Assembly (NCBI RefSeq): GCF_020734105.1
Contig: NZ_JAJAFR010000027.1
Span: 1-35,185 of the forward strand
Direction of reading: 5' to 3'
Length of the DNA stretch: 35,185 bases
DNA from: Alkalihalobacillus deserti
GTDB lineage: Bacteria; Bacillota; Bacilli; Bacillales; Bacillaceae_D
The notes beneath the pieces were generated by a model, which was given only the letters and a program-made list of their open reading frames with translations, ran no database searches and was not told the origin of the DNA. A program made the position numbers and the translations under genes. Positions 15,989 to 24,493 of the stretch are shown piece after piece (within the stretch, counting starts at the first letter, position 1; each line of letters starts with the position of its first letter).

Positions 15989-16149
15989 AGTCTGATCCCT
16001 CTTTCAAACAGGTCTTTTAACTGTTAGTATGTTATTTAAAGTTTCTCCTTTATGGTCCTAATTATTAGTTTTTTTCAGTACCTTTTCCCTTCTAAAAAAA
16101 ATCTAACCTACTTGCAGTATGCAAATAGGCCATATCGGAAAAAGAAATC

Positions 16150-16491
16150 CTAGTCAGTTTCTATCTTTTTTTGCTTTCTTTCAACATTCCACTTGATAAA
16201 CGTATAAACAATGGAAATCGACAGGACCGGATGTGCAATCGTTAACCCTATCTGCGAATGCCCTCCTTAGAAGGTGTAAACCGCAATCAATGCAATTACA
16301 TACATAACAGAATAGTGGAATACTTTTCTATTCCGCTTTCTTGGTATAAGAATTTCTGCAACTATAGCTCCGACGAAAAAGAGAAGAATCAAAACCAATA
16401 TATTATTCCCTCCAACGACTCCGCTAGTCATCTAAGAAAAGTAATCCATTGCGAGTCCAATGGCTATGATAACAAAAACACTAATCCTCAA
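16150..16491 (-). pseudogene. Small membrane-protein gene with two in-frame stops
   Basis: One frame of 114 codons can be followed from a TTG at 16491, which overlaps the end of the upstream gene, to TAG at 16150. It is broken by TAG at 16432-16434 and TAA at 16267-16269. The middle part (ATG at 16431) encodes a hydrophobic helix NNILVLILLFFVGAIVAEIL, a basic loop and a second helix VMYVIALIAVYTF. The last part reads IGLTIAHPVLSISIVYTFIKWNVERKQKK, a third helix. The overlap with the upstream gene and the continuing membrane character suggest a decayed third gene of that operon. Independent small proteins from the middle ATG cannot be excluded. Confidence 0.55.
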
Positions 16492-18664
16492 CCGTCTGGC
16501 CAGGATTAATCGTTTTTCCAATGACAAACTCATTCTCCTCCTTGCTTACTGACAACCAATAATAGTGGGCCGATACGACACAGAACATCGACGTTGCAGC
16601 TGCAACGACTCCAGAATCATTTAATAACAGTAAGGCAAATGACGATATGACACCCGTTTGTAAAAAAAGCTGTTTTCCTTGCTCCCCAAGCTGTAACCTT
16701 TTTCGCCAGAGAATAACCGCTCCAAGTAGATAACTTGTTACAAACAATTGAGTCCAATTCGAATGCTTAAAGATCTTCCAATTCATCGCTAGTTTACGTT
16801 CAATCGTGTCTTTTATATAAAGAAAGTCCCCGCTTAATAGTCGTTCAAATGCCAAACCTATATGTGTTTGGTCTCCCGTTAATTGTAGTACATATAGAAG
16901 TAAGAATAACGCGCTGAGCACTCCTCCAAACAAAAGCAAAAGCAAACGCCAGGACCATGTTTGAAAGACAGATCGATAACATAAAAAGGCAAAGGCCAAA
17001 CCAGCTGATAAGGTGGCTCCAGCATTTGTGCCAAGTGTGTTTTTTCCAAGAACAATTGTTAGTAAAAAAAGCATGGTAACGATACAAGTAATCCTCAAGC
17101 CTCGATGTAGATGGGTTAATATTGGATGCAACAGCATCATTGCTGAAATTAAATAAACACCTGCAAATTCATTCCCAATTCCGTAATACCTTGCTCCTAT
17201 AATTGGATCGTATCCTAAATAAGATCGCTGCATAAGTGGTGATCCTATCATGACATCGATCGTAATCAATAAAAAGGTAAGAGTTCCTACCCAGAAAATT
17301 GGATAACGGGCTGTTCTCTCCACAATATATCCACATATAAAGGAACCAACTATTAATGTTAAAACAAAGCCTGTTACCCCCAATTTATTAACAACTCCAG
17401 CCAAAGCCAGAAACCAAAAAGGCGACCACAAAGCAGAAAGCAAAATTAATCTTGTTACATAACGCCATGTTTGTCTTTTTTTACTACCAAAAAAACCATA
17501 TATCGCTGCTCCAATTAACGCGATGACTAGACAAGAAATATAAATCGACAACACACTAGCACGACTTTTATAAATTAACACGATTTCATTCACTCTTTTT
17601 ACAACCGGTGCCTTATCCACAATTCCATTATTTGAATGCTTGATCACGTTTCCAGAAAACTCCGTTTCCTGAATATTAAAAGATGCAAGAAATGTAGGAA
17701 TAAGATCAAGACTACTAACTAAATAGTCTTGCTTTGTCGTAGTAGACGTTAGAAAGCCACCCATTTCCTCTCCCCAGTGAAATACAGGGGCAAGCTGCTT
17801 TCTCTCATCATAAGCTTGTTTGTTCATCATCGGTGCAATTAACCAAATGTCGTCTACTTCCTTTCTTGCTCTAGTTAAAAATGCACTCATTCGCTTTAAT
17901 TGTCTTTTCTGTTCCGCTTCAAAGTGGAGATTCTCCATATAGGTATGTTGGTCATATAAACGATATATATCTCCCCATTCAATCACAATAAACTGATCAC
18001 GTGTTTCCACATTTGTTGACAACTTGTTGATAAGAAAGTCAGCATTCATTTCGATCCCGTAAGGAGCACCTGTTTTTTCTTGAACAGCGTCTTGTAACTG
18101 CCCATTAACAAATCCCTTTTGATCAATCGCTAATAATGAGCCATAGCGAACCTTTTCTTCTAAAGTATCACTATGTCCGTACACCACTCTAGCAATATCA
18201 TGTTCCTGTAAGGTCTCGCCAAAAAAACCCACTTCTCCCTTATGCGTCGTTTCCCTGTTTTTTACTTCCAAGCGATGAAAGTCAGGATGGATCAATCCTT
18301 CCTCCGGTCTTGATCCAGTAAGCTGATACATCCATTCCCTTGCTTCAAAACCGTTAATTTCTTCACTCAATTCGAAACTATTCCACCCTTGTACGCCCAC
18401 CGCTTTTGCTCCTGCGCCAATGGTGACCATGTTATTCAAGTACGAATAAGGTCCATCAGCACGAACATTCATCGCTCCAAAAGAGGCTTCCTTCCAAATG
18501 GATGAATCATCATTATGTATGAGCCATTCCACCTCGTTAAACGACAAGCCTGGCACGACTAGAGCAAGTATTTTTTTAGTTTGATCTATTTGTTCTGTAC
18601 GGCTTTCAACGCTTGGTACAACTAAAAAACAAATAAATAAAATCAACAAGATTTTTCTCCACAT
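16481..18664 (-). CDS. Large membrane protein with an extracytoplasmic AlkP-like domain, 727 aa
   Basis: I start at the ATG at 18664, which gives a clear signal segment (MWRKILLILFICFLVVPSVES) and has AAAGG nine bases upstream; a GTG 24 codons earlier has no ribosome site. Residues about 30-385 form a soluble domain with ILALVVPGLSFNEVEWL, NNMVTIGAGAKAVG and DYLVSSLDLIPTFLASF, a layout that resembles alkaline-phosphatase-superfamily domains. About ten membrane helices follow (395-710), with a conserved-looking loop SYLGYDPIIGARYYGIGNEFAG. From memory such proteins occur in Bacillaceae without assigned function. A cell-surface or glycopolymer role is only a guess. It precedes the broken small membrane gene at 16150-16491. 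Confidence 0.8.
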   Translation of the reverse strand: MWRKILLILFICFLVVPSVESRTEQIDQTKKILALVVPGLSFNEVEWLIHNDDSSIWKEASFGAMNVRADGPYSYLNNMVTIGAGAKAVGVQGWNSFELSEEINGFEAREWMYQLTGSRPEEGLIHPDFHRLEVKNRETTHKGEVGFFGETLQEHDIARVVYGHSDTLEEKVRYGSLLAIDQKGFVNGQLQDAVQEKTGAPYGIEMNADFLINKLSTNVETRDQFIVIEWGDIYRLYDQHTYMENLHFEAEQKRQLKRMSAFLTRARKEVDDIWLIAPMMNKQAYDERKQLAPVFHWGEEMGGFLTSTTTKQDYLVSSLDLIPTFLASFNIQETEFSGNVIKHSNNGIVDKAPVVKRVNEIVLIYKSRASVLSIYISCLVIALIGAAIYGFFGSKKRQTWRYVTRLILLSALWSPFWFLALAGVVNKLGVTGFVLTLIVGSFICGYIVERTARYPIFWVGTLTFLLITIDVMIGSPLMQRSYLGYDPIIGARYYGIGNEFAGVYLISAMMLLHPILTHLHRGLRITCIVTMLFLLTIVLGKNTLGTNAGATLSAGLAFAFLCYRSVFQTWSWRLLLLLFGGVLSALFLLLYVLQLTGDQTHIGLAFERLLSGDFLYIKDTIERKLAMNWKIFKHSNWTQLFVTSYLLGAVILWRKRLQLGEQGKQLFLQTGVISSFALLLLNDSGVVAAATSMFCVVSAHYYWLSVSKEENEFVIGKTINPGQTVED

Positions 18665-18696
18665 TATACTCAACCTTTTTGGGCTAATATTCTGAC

Positions 18697-18869
18697 ATAT
18701 CCACACTATCCACAAAGTTATACACAGACCAAACACCTATTCAATAAGTATTTTCTCATTTATTCACATTATCCACCGACTTATCCACATTAAAAGTTAA
18801 CCACAATAAGAACGGCATAAAATCTAGTCTTTTTAAACTTACCCACAGTGTTAACATTCCTGTGGATAA
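18697..18869. promoter_or_regulatory. DnaA-box cluster (nine boxes) behind tsaD
   Basis: Two perfect boxes occur, TTATCCACA at 18781-18789 and its reverse complement at 18861-18869. Seven more on the plus strand differ from the consensus at one position (starts 18697, 18706, 18718, 18760, 18769, 18797, 18839). The cluster sits in the gap between tsaD and the large membrane protein gene. Such clusters away from oriC bind or titrate DnaA. From memory, B. subtilis has a DnaA-box cluster at gcp (tsaD), so the position may be conserved. No dnaA gene or AT-rich unwinding element is seen. Confidence 0.88.
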
Positions 18870-18885
18870 TAGTTGTGCACAACTC

Positions 18886-18930
18886 AAAAAAAACCACTTA
18901 ATGGTAGCATTTGCTCCAACAAGTGGTTTT
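18886..18930 (-). terminator. Terminator of the thiL-tsaEB-rimI-tsaD operon
   Basis: AAAACCACTT (18890-18899) pairs perfectly with AAGTGGTTTT (18921-18930). On the minus strand the stem runs on into further T residues. It begins 6 bp after the tsaD stop. Confidence 0.85.
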
Positions 18931-18936
18931 AAACAT

Positions 18937-19953
18937 TTAACTTTCTTCTAGATCAAGACCTGGATTTCCATTTAAGTCATAAGAGGAGAATTGATCTTTC
19001 CTCCACTTTATACTAGCGGCGGCCCCAATCATTGCAGCATTATCTGTACAAAGAGAAAGAGGGGGAATAACCAATTCTACATCACTGGTAGCAAACTCGT
19101 CTTCTAATGCTTGTCTTAACCCTTTATTCGCAGCAACTCCACCAGCTAACAGCAGTTGTTTTACCCGATATTGTTCGGTGGCACGTTTTGTCTTTTTTAC
19201 TAAAACTTCAATGACACTAGCTTGGAAACTTGCAGCAATATCTTCAATCACAAGTTCCTCGCCACGTTGCTTAATATTATGCAATGTATTAATAACAGAT
19301 GACTTTAATCCACTAAAACTAAAGTCATACGAGTCAGGCTCTAGCCATGCACGTGGGAAGGAAATCGTTGCACTTCCTTCTGCAGCAAGACGATCAATAT
19401 GAGGGCCTCCTGGATATGGCAGGCCCAGTGTTCGAGCCACTTTGTCATAGGCTTCTCCGACTGCATCATCTCTTGTTTCACCTATAATCTCAAACAAACC
19501 ATCTTCACTCATATACACGAGTTCTGTATGTCCACCTGAAACAACAAGAGCTAACAACGGAAACGATAGTGGCTGAACTAGTTGGTTGGCATAGATATGA
19601 CCGGCAATGTGATGGACACCAATAAGCGGAATATCATGAGCAAAAGCAATTGCTTTCGCTGCGCTAACACCGATAAGAAGAGCTCCTACCAAACCTGGTC
19701 CTTCTGTCACAGCAATGGCACTTATGTCATTAAACTCTACATTCGCTTGTTGCATCGCTTCCTCAATAATTAAGGTAATTTGCTCGACATGATGCCTTGA
19801 TGCTATTTCTGGTACTACGCCACCAAATCGTTTGTGGCTTTCAATTTGAGAGGAAACAATATTACTAAGAATAATAGTCCCATTCTTTATAATCGCTGCT
19901 GAAGTTTCATCACAGCTTGTTTCAATAGCTAATATTAACTCATCTGTTTTCAT
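18937..19953 (-). CDS. tsaD: tRNA N6-adenosine threonylcarbamoyltransferase TsaD, 338 aa
   Basis: It transfers threonylcarbamoyl from TC-AMP to A37 of ANN-decoding tRNAs, giving t6A, together with TsaB and TsaE. The ASKHA fold is clear: LAIETSCDETSAAI at the start, the metal-binding HIAGH in GVHHIAGHIYA, the phosphate loop LVVSGGHTELV, VGEAYDKVARTLGLPYPGGP, and LLAGGVAANKGLR. The ATG at 19953 overlaps the rimI stop (ATGA); an in-frame GTG five codons earlier is inside rimI. It is the last gene of the operon, followed by a terminator and the DnaA-box cluster. Confidence 0.98.
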   Translation of the reverse strand: MKTDELILAIETSCDETSAAIIKNGTIILSNIVSSQIESHKRFGGVVPEIASRHHVEQITLIIEEAMQQANVEFNDISAIAVTEGPGLVGALLIGVSAAKAIAFAHDIPLIGVHHIAGHIYANQLVQPLSFPLLALVVSGGHTELVYMSEDGLFEIIGETRDDAVGEAYDKVARTLGLPYPGGPHIDRLAAEGSATISFPRAWLEPDSYDFSFSGLKSSVINTLHNIKQRGEELVIEDIAASFQASVIEVLVKKTKRATEQYRVKQLLLAGGVAANKGLRQALEDEFATSDVELVIPPLSLCTDNAAMIGAAASIKWRKDQFSSYDLNGNPGLDLEES

Positions 19954-20408
19954 TCTACATTCACCCACATTACTAAAGCATCTTCTAAATTATCTGCGTA
20001 ATATTTTTTTCTTAATCCGCCTTCTTGAAACCCCACTTTCCGGTAAAGGTTTTGTGCCACACTGTTTGAAACACGTACTTCTAAAGAAAGCTTCGTAACC
20101 CCCATTTGTTTCACAAACGCCATAACATAGCGCAATAGTTGCTCGCCATGTTTTTGACCTCGATAGTTTGAGTGTATCGCAATGTTCGTAATTTGTGCTT
20201 CATCCATCACTACCCAAAGACCACAATATCCAATAATGACCTCATCCATTTCATACACAAGGTAATGAGCAAATTGGTTCGAGGTTATCTCACTTTTAAA
20301 AATAGCCGAGTCCCATGGTGTTGAAAATGCGTCTTTTTCCACATCCATGACGGCAGTTAAATCATCTACTGTCATGAAACGAATAATCCCCTTTTCTTGT
20401 TCAATCAT
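19950..20408 (-). CDS. rimI: Ribosomal protein S18-alanine N-acetyltransferase (RimI-type GNAT), 152 aa
   Basis: It is a GNAT acetyltransferase: MDEAQITNIAIHSNYRGQKHGEQLLRYVM holds beta4 and the acetyl-CoA loop (R-G-Q-K-H-G in the Q/R-x-x-G-x-G/A position). LEVRVSNSVAQNLYRKVGF is the RimI-specific C-terminal part. I start at the ATG at 20408, which overlaps the end of tsaB by eight bases and has AGGACGAGG upstream. The position between tsaB and tsaD is the conserved one. RimI acetylates S18 in enterobacteria; a wider target range here is possible. Confidence 0.95.
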   Translation of the reverse strand: MIEQEKGIIRFMTVDDLTAVMDVEKDAFSTPWDSAIFKSEITSNQFAHYLVYEMDEVIIGYCGLWVVMDEAQITNIAIHSNYRGQKHGEQLLRYVMAFVKQMGVTKLSLEVRVSNSVAQNLYRKVGFQEGGLRKKYYADNLEDALVMWVNVE

Positions 20409-21123
20409 GAGCCTCGTCCTTTTTACTTTGTGCCGCGCGCCACTTCGCTTCCGCTTCTGCCAACTGTAAATAGTTAGGGACAAACGTATGCGTTGCCTCA
20501 GCCTCAGTCGTCATTCGATCGTTTCCTAGCTTAGCTAATTCCACTGCACGCGGTAATGCCATTGAACCGAATGCGAAATGAGCTTGTTCTCCTAATTTTT
20601 CCTCGATTAATGCGCGATGCAATTCCACGTCTTGCCCAATAAAGAGAACCGATTCGCTAAGGTTCTCTAAATAGCTTAACCAATCATCAAGCATCATTAG
20701 CCGATCTTCTTTAATCATTTCAACAGACATTCCTGCTTTTGCGTAATGCCCTGTGTAGACTTGTCCACGTCTTGCATCGATAATAGGCGAGACAACCCCA
20801 TCAAAAAATCGTCCTGTTTGCGCCATCACAGCTAAACTTGACACTCCTATTACAGGAATCTTCAAGGACCATGCAAGTGCTTTAGCGGTTGTGACACCAA
20901 TGCGTACACCCGTATATGAGCCTGGGCCATTTGCTACTACAATCCTGTTTAATTCCTTCGCCTTCATTCCCACTTCATTCATAAGTGCGTCTATCGCCGG
21001 CATAAGGCGAAGCGAATGGTTCTTTTTTATATTTGTTGTCACTTCTCCAAGTGTTAGATCTCCATCTGTAACTGCTAATCCCATTACAAACGAAGAAGTA
21101 TCAATTGCTAATGTATTACTCAT
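20401..21123 (-). CDS. tsaB: t6A biosynthesis protein TsaB, 240 aa
   Basis: It is an inactive paralog of TsaD that forms a heterodimer with it and supports t6A synthesis. The N-terminal ASKHA lobe reads LAIDTSSFVMGLAV, and VVANGPGSYTGVRIGVTTAKALAW is the family signature. SPIIDARRGQVYTGHY follows. The C-terminal half is shorter and lacks the metal-binding motif of TsaD, as expected. AAAGGAG lies eight bases before the ATG, which overlaps the tsaE stop (ATGA). Confidence 0.97.
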   Translation of the reverse strand: MSNTLAIDTSSFVMGLAVTDGDLTLGEVTTNIKKNHSLRLMPAIDALMNEVGMKAKELNRIVVANGPGSYTGVRIGVTTAKALAWSLKIPVIGVSSLAVMAQTGRFFDGVVSPIIDARRGQVYTGHYAKAGMSVEMIKEDRLMMLDDWLSYLENLSESVLFIGQDVELHRALIEEKLGEQAHFAFGSMALPRAVELAKLGNDRMTTEAEATHTFVPNYLQLAEAEAKWRAAQSKKDEAHD

Positions 21124-21575
21124 AATGATAACTCCTTTGTTAACTCAGAAGACCGTGTACCCGTTGATTGAATCGTGATCTTCCGACTAGTCTCACCAAT
21201 ATGTAAAAGGGTGATGACCATACGATCCTCAGGTAATTGTGAGAGAATCATGCATGGCCATTCAATAACAGAGACACCTTCTCCGTAAAAATATTCTTCA
21301 AGTCCTAAGTCCTCCGTGTCATCTTCCATCCGGTACACATCCATATGATAAAGAGGAATCCTTCCCTTATATTCTTTGATAATAGTAAAGGTTGGACTTT
21401 TCACGACTCGCTTCACACCCAAACCTTTAGCAAGTCCCTTTGTAAAACTCGTCTTACCAGCACCTAAGTCACCTTCTAGTGTAATCACGTCACCAGGTTG
21501 AACGATTTCCCCTAGTTTTTCAGCGAGTTCCATCGTCGCGTTAGGTGATTCCGTTATTAAGCTCCATTCTTCCAT
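21120..21575 (-). CDS. tsaE: t6A biosynthesis ATPase TsaE, 151 aa
   Basis: It is a small P-loop ATPase that binds the TsaB-TsaD dimer and drives the t6A cycle. It has the Walker A GDLGAGKTSFTKGLAKGLG (about residues 35-53), the family block SPTFTIIKEYKGRIPLYHMDVYR, and GLEEYFYGEGVSVIEW. I choose the ATG at 21575, with GTGGGTGA seven bases upstream; a GTG three codons earlier overlaps the thiL stop (GTGA) and is an alternative. It is the second gene of the operon after thiL. Confidence 0.96.
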   Translation of the reverse strand: MEEWSLITESPNATMELAEKLGEIVQPGDVITLEGDLGAGKTSFTKGLAKGLGVKRVVKSPTFTIIKEYKGRIPLYHMDVYRMEDDTEDLGLEEYFYGEGVSVIEWPCMILSQLPEDRMVITLLHIGETSRKITIQSTGTRSSELTKELSL

Positions 21576-21580
21576 TTCAA

Positions 21581-22573
21581 TCACCCACGCTTTTGAAAAT
21601 GATTATATCCATGTTTCTCTAACCTTTTAAACTGATCTGATTCCTTTAAATAGACACTCGCCGGTCCTTCTTCAACAAAACCAATCACCTTAAACAGGAG
21701 ATCTTTTTTTTGGAATTCATCAGCGATCTCATTAACATGTTCTTTAGGTACTGTGCCAATTAAAACAAAATCCTCTCCTCCAAAAAGAGCCCACTTAAGC
21801 TGCTTATCTCGTGAATACGACCGCATTGACTCGTGGATGGGAAGCTCGACTGCTTCAATAACAAATTTAGCATCACTCGCTTTGGCAAGCTCATTCGCTT
21901 CACTAGCTACACCATCACTTACATCATTTAAGGAAATCCGTTTATTTGAATCAGCTAAGATTCGCCCTTCAGCAATATGAGGAATCGGTACTTGATGAGC
22001 ATTTACTAGAAATTGTTCTTTCTCATTAAATTCTCCGTTTAAACCTTTCTCAAACAAGAGATCTAATCCCGCTGCTGATTTCCCAACATAACCCGTAACA
22101 AATACCTGATCTCCTGCTTTTGCCACACTCCGGTAAAGTGCTTTCCCTTGTTCCACTCTTCCAATTACTGTCACCGTCAAAACAAGAGACTCGTCAATAG
22201 ATACGGTATCTCCACCAATTAAATCCATGTTGTATTGCTTCGCAAGCTCATCCATCCCTTTATAGATCTCAGTAAGTTCTTCTTCGGTCCAGGATGGTGG
22301 AACAGCAACGGAAACCAGATAATAAAAAGGGATCGCTCCCATAGCCGCTAAATCACTTACATTTATCGTAAGACCCTTTTTTCCAATTTGAAAAGGCGTT
22401 AACGTATCACGGCGAAAGTGAATTCCTTCGACCATCGTATCCACACAAACAACCTCATCCATGTTAGAAGAGCCACGATAAACAGCAGCATCATCCCCAA
22501 TTCCATAAACAAGAGATGATTGATGAGTTTGATCAGGAGTAATTTTAGAGATAAACGCAAATTCATCTTCCAT
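21581..22573 (-). CDS. thiL: Thiamine-monophosphate kinase ThiL, 330 aa
   Basis: It phosphorylates thiamine monophosphate to the active diphosphate cofactor with ATP. It has the AirS/PurM fold: YGIGDDAAVY (Mg2+/ATP Asp pair, near residue 26), CVDTMVEGIHFRRDTL, LTINVSDLAAMGAIPFYYLVSVAVP, IGGDTVSIDESLVLTVTVIG, and WALFGGEDFVLIG near the C terminus. Length is normal. GAGAGGG precedes the ATG. It is the first gene of the thiL-tsaE-tsaB-rimI-tsaD operon. No TPP riboswitch was seen upstream. Confidence 0.97.
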   Translation of the reverse strand: MEDEFAFISKITPDQTHQSSLVYGIGDDAAVYRGSSNMDEVVCVDTMVEGIHFRRDTLTPFQIGKKGLTINVSDLAAMGAIPFYYLVSVAVPPSWTEEELTEIYKGMDELAKQYNMDLIGGDTVSIDESLVLTVTVIGRVEQGKALYRSVAKAGDQVFVTGYVGKSAAGLDLLFEKGLNGEFNEKEQFLVNAHQVPIPHIAEGRILADSNKRISLNDVSDGVASEANELAKASDAKFVIEAVELPIHESMRSYSRDKQLKWALFGGEDFVLIGTVPKEHVNEIADEFQKKDLLFKVIGFVEEGPASVYLKESDQFKRLEKHGYNHFQKRG

Positions 22574-22777
22574 TTTATCGTCCCTCTCCGATAAACAAAT
22601 TCTTGAATCCCCTTAGGATGCTTCTACCCTAAGGAATGTCCCTTCTAGTTTATCCGATTTCAAGTAAAAAGCCTAATAGAAATGGTTAATATCGGAATAA
22701 ATCACTCATAATTTCAGTGGTATATATGTACCGATCAAGCTGTTATTAACAATTAAGCATTTATTACACTAACAACA

Positions 22778-22807
22778 AAAAACCAAAGCACAATCGCTTT
22801 GGTTTTT
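22778..22807 (-). terminator. Terminator of the 5S-tRNA-fMet unit
   Basis: A perfect 12-bp stem (22778-22789 with 22796-22807), a 6-nt loop and, on the minus strand, a T-rich tail. It begins 7 bp after the tRNA 3' end. Confidence 0.9.
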
Positions 22808-22814
22808 CCTGGTA

Positions 22815-22888
<74 letters not shown>

Positions 22889-23004
22889 TCGTTATAAAGT
22901 TTCAGATGATGCTATTTAAATGAAGAAGGCATTTTCCTCTTCTAGCAAATCCAAGATGCTTATGTGTCAATGTTACTCGTAGTGATTCAACAATGTACCG
23001 CTCG

Positions 23005-23019
23005 TTGCTCCACCCCGTG
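23005..23019 (-). repeat. Short copy of the tRNA-fMet 5' end
   Basis: TGCTCCACCCCGTG (23006-23019) repeats the 5' end of the tRNA-fMet gene (22875-22888) with one change. The similarity stops after about 14 bp, so it is not a tRNA gene. It may be a relic of a duplication in the 5S-tRNA gap. Confidence 0.4.
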
Positions 23020-23081
23020 TGTTGTACTTGGCTACCTTAATAGTATAACCAATCCAACTTATTTTATACAAATAAATTTCA

Positions 23082-23197
23082 GCCCGGCAACGTCCTACTC
23101 TCACAGGGGGAAGCCCCCAACTACCATCGGCGCTGAAGAGCTTAACGACCGTGTTCGGCATGGGAACGGGTGTGGCCTCTTCGCTATCGCCACCAGA
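23082..23197 (-). rRNA. rrf: 5S ribosomal RNA, orphan copy
   Basis: A full 116-nt 5S gene, with GGTGGCGATAGCG near the 5' end, CACACCCGTTCCCATGCCGA in the middle and GAGAGTAGGACGTTGCC near the 3' end. It differs from the copy at 34829-34944 at four positions, including an A-to-G change in helix I that still allows a G-U pair. No 23S gene lies upstream. Instead a promoter (23225-23253) stands about 28 bp before it. It is followed by tRNA-fMet and a terminator. Confidence 0.96.
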
Positions 23198-23224
23198 CTA
23201 TTTTCTCTCTCTGACACAAGATTA

Positions 23225-23253
23225 ATAATACCATGTTGGTTTTAAGAATGCAA
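23225..23253 (-). promoter_or_regulatory. Sigma-A promoter of the orphan 5S-tRNA-fMet unit
   Basis: On the minus strand TTGCAT (23253-23248), a 17-bp spacer and TATTAT (23230-23225). A G at 23217 lies seven bases past the -10, a suitable start, 20 bp before the 5S gene. Confidence 0.7.
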
Positions 23254-23280
23254 GCATATTGTGAAATTTTATTTCAAACG

Positions 23281-23322
23281 AAAAAAAGAAGCACCTAGTT
23301 TGGAACTACTAAGCACTTCTTT
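23281..23322 (-). terminator. Terminator of the trans-sulfuration enzyme gene
   Basis: Imperfect arms 23285-23300 and 23304-23322 (AAGAAG ... CTTCTT at the base). On the minus strand a run of seven T follows. It lies 9 bp after the stop. Confidence 0.75.
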
Positions 23323-23330
23323 ATCGTTTC

Positions 23331-24470
23331 CTATGCTTTATCAATCGCTTCCGTGAAAGCCGTAATAATGTCTGTTTCATCTTCAATCCCAACGGATATG
23401 CGAACCAACTGCTTTCCTATTCCTAGTTCATTTCTAAGTGTTTCAGGAATGGTTCGATGAGACGTGCGTAACGGATAGGATACCGTTGTTTCGACACCTG
23501 CCAATGTTGGAGCAATCTTCACCCAGCCAAGTGACCTGAAAAACGTTTCAACATTTACATGCGGGGCAAGGTCAATACTCACCATCGCACCATTTCCTTT
23601 TTCCGAAACAAATTTCGGATAATAGACACGTGCTACGCCTTCATGTGTTTGAAGAGCATCTGCTAACGCTTGTGCGTTGCGGCTTTGTCTTTCCATTCTC
23701 ACACTTAACGTTTTTAAGCCTCTGCATGCTAACCACGCTTCAAATGGGCTTAAGTTACAACCGAGGGTAGCGACCTTCGATTTAGCCTCACTCATTAGCT
23801 CCTGTGCACCGACAAGGACTCCAGCTGTTACGTCACTATGTCCACCAATGTACTTCGTTGCACTATGTACGACTAAATCTGCCCCTAACTTAGTTGGTTG
23901 TAATAAGTAAGGTGTTGCAAATGTATTATCAATCATCGTTTTGATACCATGCTCTTTTGCAAGTGTCATAATATCTTCTAGTTTTTCAACACGAAGAAGT
24001 GGATTTGTTACTGACTCCGTATAGATGAGCTTTGTTTGCTCAGTAATTGTATTCTTTACTTGTTCAAGATTTTCAAAGGAAACAAAACTCACTTCAATTC
24101 CAAAATTGATTAGCTCCTGTGCAAATAATTGATATGTTCCACCGTATAGATCATCCGAAGCGATTACATGATCACCTTGTTTAGCAACGGCTAGTACACC
24201 GGCTAAAATCGCAGACATCCCAGAAGAAGTGGCAACCCCATCATCCGCTTCTTCAAGCAAAGCAATTCCTTTACCTAGATCATCTGTATTTGGATTGCTA
24301 TATCTTGAGTATAAATACTCCTTTTCTCCTTCATAAAAACTCTCCATATCATCTAAATCAGTAAAAACAAAAGCCGATGTTTGATAAATCGGTTTCGCCT
24401 TACTCGCATTCCGAGCCGGCTCCTTTGTTTGGAAATGGACTGTTTTTGTATTGAAATTCGTTTCACTCAT
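23331..24470 (-). CDS. PLP-dependent trans-sulfuration enzyme (cystathionine gamma-synthase/lyase type), 379 aa
   Basis: It is a Cys/Met-metabolism fold-type I PLP enzyme. It has YSRYSNPN (Tyr and Arg contacting the phosphate of the neighbouring subunit), SSGMSAILAGVLA, IDNTFATPYLLQP (Asp to the PLP nitrogen), SATKYIGGHSDVTAG with the PLP Lys, and RISVGIEDETDIITAF at the C terminus. Length is normal. Sequence alone does not separate cystathionine gamma-synthase, gamma-lyase, O-acetylhomoserine sulfhydrylase and methionine gamma-lyase. No S-box or T-box is visible upstream. It follows the crcB pair by 23 bp and may share their transcript. Confidence 0.9.
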   Translation of the reverse strand: MSETNFNTKTVHFQTKEPARNASKAKPIYQTSAFVFTDLDDMESFYEGEKEYLYSRYSNPNTDDLGKGIALLEEADDGVATSSGMSAILAGVLAVAKQGDHVIASDDLYGGTYQLFAQELINFGIEVSFVSFENLEQVKNTITEQTKLIYTESVTNPLLRVEKLEDIMTLAKEHGIKTMIDNTFATPYLLQPTKLGADLVVHSATKYIGGHSDVTAGVLVGAQELMSEAKSKVATLGCNLSPFEAWLACRGLKTLSVRMERQSRNAQALADALQTHEGVARVYYPKFVSEKGNGAMVSIDLAPHVNVETFFRSLGWVKIAPTLAGVETTVSYPLRTSHRTIPETLRNELGIGKQLVRISVGIEDETDIITAFTEAIDKA

Positions 24471-24493
24471 TTCTTCATCCCCTAATTAATCGT

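Noticed and set aside
18697..18869. Origin of replication or plasmid origin at the DnaA-box cluster
   Set aside because: There is no replication-initiator gene and no AT-rich unwinding region with repeats, and the surroundings are core chromosome; a regulatory cluster is more likely.
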